A stretch of 55,866 nt of DNA from the NCBI GenBank assembly GCA_900544445.1, contig UQVK01000017.1, positions 1 through 55,866 of the forward strand, given 5' to 3'. The stretch is from an uncultured Lachnospiraceae bacterium. Lineage in GTDB: Bacteria; Bacillota; Clostridia; Lachnospirales; Lachnospiraceae. A model generated the notes under the pieces. The model did no database searches. It was given only the letters and a program-made list of their open reading frames with translations, and was not told the origin of the DNA. Below, piece after piece: positions 52,073-55,866 of this stretch; position 1 is the stretch's first letter, and every line of letters starts with the position of its first letter. The position numbers and the translations under genes were made by a program.

Positions 52073-53200
52073 ATGTCAAAGCAACCTGCCATCACCCTGC
52101 TGATCAAACCTGCCTCCGGAAGCTGTAATCTGCGCTGCCGTTACTGTTTTTATGCGGATGAAATGAATCTCAGAAGCGAACCCACCCGCGGCTTCATGAA
52201 CGAAGAAACGCTGGAGATTCTGGTGAAAAAGACGCTGCTGCAGGTATCCCATGCGGCCACGTTCGCCTTTCAGGGAGGGGAGCCTACGCTGGTGGGACTG
52301 GATTTCTACAGGCATCTGATTGAACTGGAAAAGAAATATAATACAAATGGGATTACGGTTCATAACAGCCTGCAGACCAACGGCATTGTGTTGAATGAGG
52401 AATGGGCACAGTTCCTTCATGACAATCATTTTCTGGTGGGGCTGTCCCTTGACGGTTATGAGGAGCTTCACGATGAAAACCGGAAGTTCCCGGACGGAAG
52501 CGGGAGCTTTTCCCGTGTGCTGGAAGCGGCAAAACTGCTGGAACGGTATCAGGTGGATTTTAACATTCTGACCGTGGTTACGGCGAAATCCGCAAGACGC
52601 ATCCGCCGGATCTACCGTTTCTTTCAGGATCAGGGCTTTGTCTGGCAGCAGTATATCCCCTGCATCGATCCCTTTGAAGAGAATAAGGGAAGCCTCTCCT
52701 ATTCTCTCACGCCAGACCGCTATGGGAAATTTCTGAAGGACCTGTTCGACGACTGGTATGCGGACTGGAAGGCGGGCCGCCCGGTCTACAACCGGACCTT
52801 TGAAAACTGGATCGGCATTCTGATCGGCCAGCCGCCGGAGGCCTGCAGCATGAACGGAATCTGCTCCGATCAATGGGTTGTAGAGGCGGATGGAACCGTC
52901 TATCCCTGTGATTTTTATGTGCTGGATGAATGGAAGCTGGGAAATATCCGGGAGAATTCCTTTGAAGAAATGAATCAGAAGCGGGAAGAACTTCAGTTTG
53001 TCGCGCTCTCCCGTCATACGCCGCAGGAATGCCGTTCCTGCCGCTGGTATCCACTCTGCCGCAACGGCTGCCGCAGGGATCGCACGCTTCTTGCTGACGG
53101 CCGCACGCCGGGGCTGAACGCCTACTGCAGCGCATATCAGGATTTCTTTTCCTATGCGTATCCGAGGCTGGAGGAAATGGCGCGGGCGGTGGGGAGATGA
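52073..53200 (+). CDS. Anaerobic sulfatase-maturating enzyme (radical SAM)
   Basis: 375 residues. The radical SAM cluster ligands are Cys18, Cys22 and Cys25 in CNLRCRYCFY. The SPASM-type region holds two auxiliary cluster Cys sets (GICSDQWVVEADGTVYPC near 258-275; CRSCRWYPLCRNGC near 321-334). FAFQGGEPTL and SLQTNGIVL are typical of anSME, which converts a Cys or Ser of a sulfatase to formylglycine without oxygen. No sulfatase gene is in the window. The start ATG has AGGAG 8 nt before it. Cotranscribed with the TauE-type exporter. Confidence 0.92.
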   Translation: MSKQPAITLLIKPASGSCNLRCRYCFYADEMNLRSEPTRGFMNEETLEILVKKTLLQVSHAATFAFQGGEPTLVGLDFYRHLIELEKKYNTNGITVHNSLQTNGIVLNEEWAQFLHDNHFLVGLSLDGYEELHDENRKFPDGSGSFSRVLEAAKLLERYQVDFNILTVVTAKSARRIRRIYRFFQDQGFVWQQYIPCIDPFEENKGSLSYSLTPDRYGKFLKDLFDDWYADWKAGRPVYNRTFENWIGILIGQPPEACSMNGICSDQWVVEADGTVYPCDFYVLDEWKLGNIRENSFEEMNQKREELQFVALSRHTPQECRSCRWYPLCRNGCRRDRTLLADGRTPGLNAYCSAYQDFFSYAYPRLEEMARAVGR

Positions 53201-53205
53201 TATTT

Positions 53206-53636
53206 TTATACAATCTTTTCGGCGAGCTGCAAAACACTTTCCATAACCTGAGTCCATGAAAGATTTTCCACAAAGTAGGAACTGTTTTTATAGTTTTCCC
53301 AGCTTCTGTCCATTGCCTCACTCTTCTTGACAGCGTTTAAAATTTTTTCAAGATCAGGAATTTTGCCTTCGGCATTTCTTTTCCTGCTGGTTGCCTGAAA
53401 GGCTGCACGGAAAGTTGTCTCGTCCGGCTGTTTTTGACTCAAAAGGATATGAATATCATAAAAATCTCTCATACGTGTATTTGCTGTTCCTCTGGACATG
53501 ATCGTTTCAAGCTTCTCGGCAAGAAGCGTTTCCAGATTATATGTCCAGAGGGAAAGATATCGATCCTCAATTTTGTGCTGTCGCCGCCGGAAAGATTTCG
53601 GATTTTATCCTTTAATTGTTTTGACGTTCTGATCAT
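53206..53636 (-). pseudogene. AbiEii toxin gene with a large internal deletion
   Basis: The ATG at 53634-53636 overlaps the abiEi stop (ATGA), as in intact abiE loci. The first 21 codons (MIRTSKQLKDKIRNLSGGDS) match the AbiEii N-terminus. The frame then jumps, in another phase, to the C-terminal segment SLWTYNLETLLAEKLETIMS, RGTANTRMRDFYDIHILLS and onward to 53206. About 150 codons with the nucleotidyltransferase core (GG, DxD motifs) are gone, and the frame is broken near 53570. The toxin must be inactive. Confidence 0.8.
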
Positions 53637-54227
53637 AACATGACCTCCGTATAAAATCTGACCTTATCTTCCATCTTCAGTTTAGATGCATACAACATCA
53701 GGTTAGGTATATTTTTATCCTTAGAATCCATGTACTCTTTCATGGCAGTCTGAAAAATCTGGATGTCTGTTTTTTCTTTTCCTTTAATCAGATCGCAAAT
53801 TGTCCGTTCTTTATCGTATACCGGGACTTTATTCCCATAACCTGTAAGTATGCTGGACGCACCGAGTTCATATGACTCTGGCTTTGCCTGATGTACACGA
53901 ATTCCCTTTTCGCGCAAATGAGTAGCATTATATCCGGTCCTCACCGTAACATATGTCCGGACCGGTTCCCTCTCCATCAAACCATGAAGATATAAAGCTG
54001 TTTCGTGTGAAAAAATGATTCGACGATTTTGCAGATAAAGAAAATACAAATCATCGGGCCAGGCATCCGGAGAAAAATAAATTCCTTTTGCCAGCTTTTC
54101 CAGGTGATTTTTTTCACATATTCCGCAATTGTCGGTCTGGAAATACCATGAGAAAGCGCTTCAGCGGTTAACAGATAACCATTTCCCATGTGAATCAGAT
54201 AATCTAAGACAGGTTCTTTTTTTTCAT
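53633..54227 (-). pseudogene. AbiEi antitoxin gene with two single-base frameshifts
   Basis: The sequence matches AbiEi from its winged-helix start (EPVLDYLIHMGNGYLLTAEA; SHGISRPTIAEYVKK) to its end (TERTICDLI-like ERTICDLIKGKEKTDIQIFQ; LMLYASKLKMEDKVRFYTEV). The start ATG (54225-54227, AGAGG 9 nt upstream) needs nine A to reach the body frame but has eight (54217-54224). The body is then broken at seven A (54108-54114), where eight would restore HLEKLAKGIYFSPDAW. Both errors are one A short in an A-run. Either real decay, slippage-based phase variation or base-calling error. Confidence 0.8.
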
Positions 54228-54231
54228 ATAT

Positions 54232-54280
54232 CTTTACCTCTACGCTCTCTATTTTATATAAAGAGAGCGTAGAGGTAAAG
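54232..54280 (-). promoter_or_regulatory. Perfect 19-bp inverted repeat upstream of abiEi
   Basis: CTTTACCTCTACGCTCTCT (54232-54250) and its exact complement (54262-54280) flank an 11-nt AT spacer that carries the -10 (TATATA) of a promoter with -35 TTTACT (18-nt spacing). AbiEi is known to bind inverted repeats in its own promoter. The gene-proximal arm supplies AGAGG of the ribosome site. Confidence 0.75.
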
Positions 54281-54292
54281 TAAATAATTTTT

Positions 54293-55866
54293 TCAGACAA
54301 ACTCCGTATCCCACACATCCACGCCGCTTTCCTGGAAGATCTCATGCAGGCGCTCCCGGAGCATCTCTTTCGTGCAGCCACGCTTCAGAAGCACCTGAAG
54401 GAAGCCGCCGCCGCCCGCGCCGGCGATGAATCTGGCGTCAATCAGATCCTCGCAGGACAGGAAAATCTGTTCAATACAGGTATTGGTCGAGCCGGAATCC
54501 AGCTGTGTGGAAAGCTCCCAGTGGCGGTTCAGAAGCCCGGCGAAGGCATCCAGATTGCCCCTCTCCAGTTCAAAGCGCATCAACACAGCGACCTCCTGCA
54601 TTCTTTCCAGCGCGTCGATGGATTCCGGGCGCCCGCCCAGGTAGCCGCCCACCACATCGCGGAGCAGATTTCTTGCAAGTCTTCTCTGACCGGTATAGAT
54701 CAGAGCAAAACGCTCCTGCAGCTCCTTCGCGGTCTCTTCCGGGATTTTGACCTGCTCCACATGGATCTGCTGATGGATGCCGGGTTTGGTGGTTATGAAT
54801 TTGATTCCCGGCGTCAGGCCGCCCACCTGATCCTGCCAGCCGCCGCCCGTGCTCATGATCTGTTCCATGGCAAGAACAATGGCATAGATTTCATCGTCTG
54901 TGGCCTCTCTTCCCAGAAAGCGGAACAGGCCCTTGACACAGGCACCGGAAAGGATGCTGCTGGTACCGAGTCCTGAACCCTGGGGAATTCCTACCACTTT
55001 CGTTGAAAGCCGGATGCCGCCGCCAAGGCGGGAACAGATCTCCTGCAGGCTTTCCTGCGCATCGTCTGATTCTCCGCTGCCGGACCGTACGCCGCGTTCT
55101 CCGTCTAATGGTACGATACCGCAGGCAATTAATGCCGCCTTATGCAGCGCGAACGGATCATAAGGATTGTGGCAGTCCTGAATCTCTTCCACCGTGTCCG
55201 CGTGACCGGAAGCACCGATATCCGTGCTGGCAAATTCCACATGCAGCTCGGAAAGCCTTTCCACGCAGATCTGAATCGGATAGATTCCGTTCAGCTTCAA
55301 TGCCGCATTTAATACCGTACCTCCCTGTTCGTTGCAGTGAGGAGGGGTGTCCGTCCAGCCGCCGCCCCAGTTCACGCGGACGGGGAGTTCCACATCCACT
55401 CTGTCCTGCGCGATCCGATAATCTCCGATGGCGGTCAGCCGGGAGGCTGCATCATCAAAAATCGTCTTCTGAATGGTATCAAAGCAAAGCGCTTCCACAA
55501 GGTCATACCCGGTCTGTCCAAAGGTAAGGCGGCGCTCCTTCATGTACTGCGCCACAGCATAGAAGATACGGATTTTCAGTGAAAACTCAGAATGTTCCGC
55601 ATCCTCCATGAGCAGCGAAAAAATTTCCCCGTCAATGCCATGGGTTCCGAAGGTTTTCAGCGCTTCCTTATAGTAGACTCCAGCTTCCAGCTGCCACAAA
55701 AAACGGCTCGCCAGAATCCTGTTTTCCAGTTCCCGCTGCCAGGCTCCGGCCGCCAGCACATCCGCCCGGTTGAAGCTGGACTGCAGGCTCAGTCGTTCCG
55801 CTCTGCGCCAGGCATCCCGTTCCTCCTGCGATGCTTTTCCCCGAACCATTTTCCAGATCAACAGCG
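54293..55866 (-). CDS. GHMP-family L-fucokinase-type enzyme, 5' end beyond the window
   Basis: At least 522 residues; the frame is open to the right edge. GHMP motif 1 RVNWGGGWTDTPPHC (162-176), motif 2 GIPQGSGLGTSS (about 293-304) and motif 3 GAGGGGFLQVLL (near 484) match the kinase part of fucokinases and of bifunctional Fkp proteins (RIDFAGGWTDTPP-type). The first 110 visible residues are helical (LSLQSSFNRADVLAAGAWQR), like the linker between the pyrophosphorylase and kinase domains of Fkp, so the whole gene may be bifunctional. It phosphorylates L-fucose at C1 toward GDP-fucose. The nearby fucosidase supports this. Confidence 0.8.
   Translation of the reverse strand, partial: LLIWKMVRGKASQEERDAWRRAERLSLQSSFNRADVLAAGAWQRELENRILASRFLWQLEAGVYYKEALKTFGTHGIDGEIFSLLMEDAEHSEFSLKIRIFYAVAQYMKERRLTFGQTGYDLVEALCFDTIQKTIFDDAASRLTAIGDYRIAQDRVDVELPVRVNWGGGWTDTPPHCNEQGGTVLNAALKLNGIYPIQICVERLSELHVEFASTDIGASGHADTVEEIQDCHNPYDPFALHKAALIACGIVPLDGERGVRSGSGESDDAQESLQEICSRLGGGIRLSTKVVGIPQGSGLGTSSILSGACVKGLFRFLGREATDDEIYAIVLAMEQIMSTGGGWQDQVGGLTPGIKFITTKPGIHQQIHVEQVKIPEETAKELQERFALIYTGQRRLARNLLRDVVGGYLGGRPESIDALERMQEVAVLMRFELERGNLDAFAGLLNRHWELSTQLDSGSTNTCIEQIFLSCEDLIDARFIAGAGGGGFLQVLLKRGCTKEMLRERLHEIFQESGVDVWDTEFV

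Overview
The window looks like chromosomal DNA of an anaerobic, moderately high-GC Firmicute, most likely a gut Lachnospiraceae or close relative. The basis is the one-chain glycyl-tRNA synthetase, the era-yqzL-recO-glyQS order, pyruvate phosphate dikinase, a clostridial MetH without reactivation domain, 2-hydroxyacyl-CoA dehydratase activase homologues, fucose and sulfatase-maturase genes, and strong AGGAGG-type ribosome binding sites. The genus cannot be named from the sequence alone. No rRNA, tRNA, CRISPR array or intact insertion sequence was seen.

Layout. 1-6.5 kb: a partial pseudouridine synthase and a membrane protein; an autoregulated XRE regulator with a membrane partner; mgtE behind a long structured leader; a DegV lipid-binding protein; and a winged-helix protein with an acetyltransferase remnant after it. 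6.5-8 kb: a short-chain dehydrogenase and a flavodoxin-fold protein. 8-19.2 kb: the branched-chain amino acid and methionine block. leuCD is divergent from a LysR regulator. Then comes an AT-rich island with a SHOCT-domain protein, followed by ilvC, two acetolactate synthase small subunits, ilvB and metH. 19.4-31.3 kb: a lipoprotein, ppdK and the conserved housekeeping run M16 peptidase-DUF4349-era-yqzL-like-recO-lipoprotein-glyQS. 31.3-37.9 kb: small secreted and membrane proteins, a uracil-DNA-glycosylase-fold protein, a NUDIX hydrolase, bioY with a palindromic operator, a patch of truncated genes, and an operon of a rhomboid-like membrane protein, a sigma-like protein without region 4 and a conserved hypothetical. 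38-45.6 kb: a 1426-residue double activase/dehydratase-like fusion, a VanW protein, a MATE exporter and a small coiled-coil protein. 45.7-55.9 kb: an AraC-CmpB-hypothetical-asparaginase series, alpha-L-fucosidase, a truncated xpt, a TauE/SafE exporter with an anaerobic sulfatase maturase, a decayed AbiE toxin-antitoxin locus, and a partial fucokinase-type GHMP kinase.

How the parts work together. leuCD, ilvBN, ilvC and metH cover much of branched-chain and methionine synthesis. Fucosidase, fucokinase, sulfatase maturase and a TauE-type anion exporter fit growth on fucosylated and sulfated host glycans; that link is inferred from proximity.

Unexplained structure is concentrated in four places: (i) the roughly 430-nt mgtE leader; (ii) intergenic elements made of tandem hairpins that carry the downstream gene's Shine-Dalgarno sequence and, in some cases, a duplicate of it; (iii) the sigma-like and inactive-rhomboid operon; (iv) several broken genes (GNAT, methyltransferase, HAD, xpt, abiEi, abiEii, one unknown) that mark past insertions and deletions. 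I see no complete, clearly new multi-gene defence or biosynthetic system.
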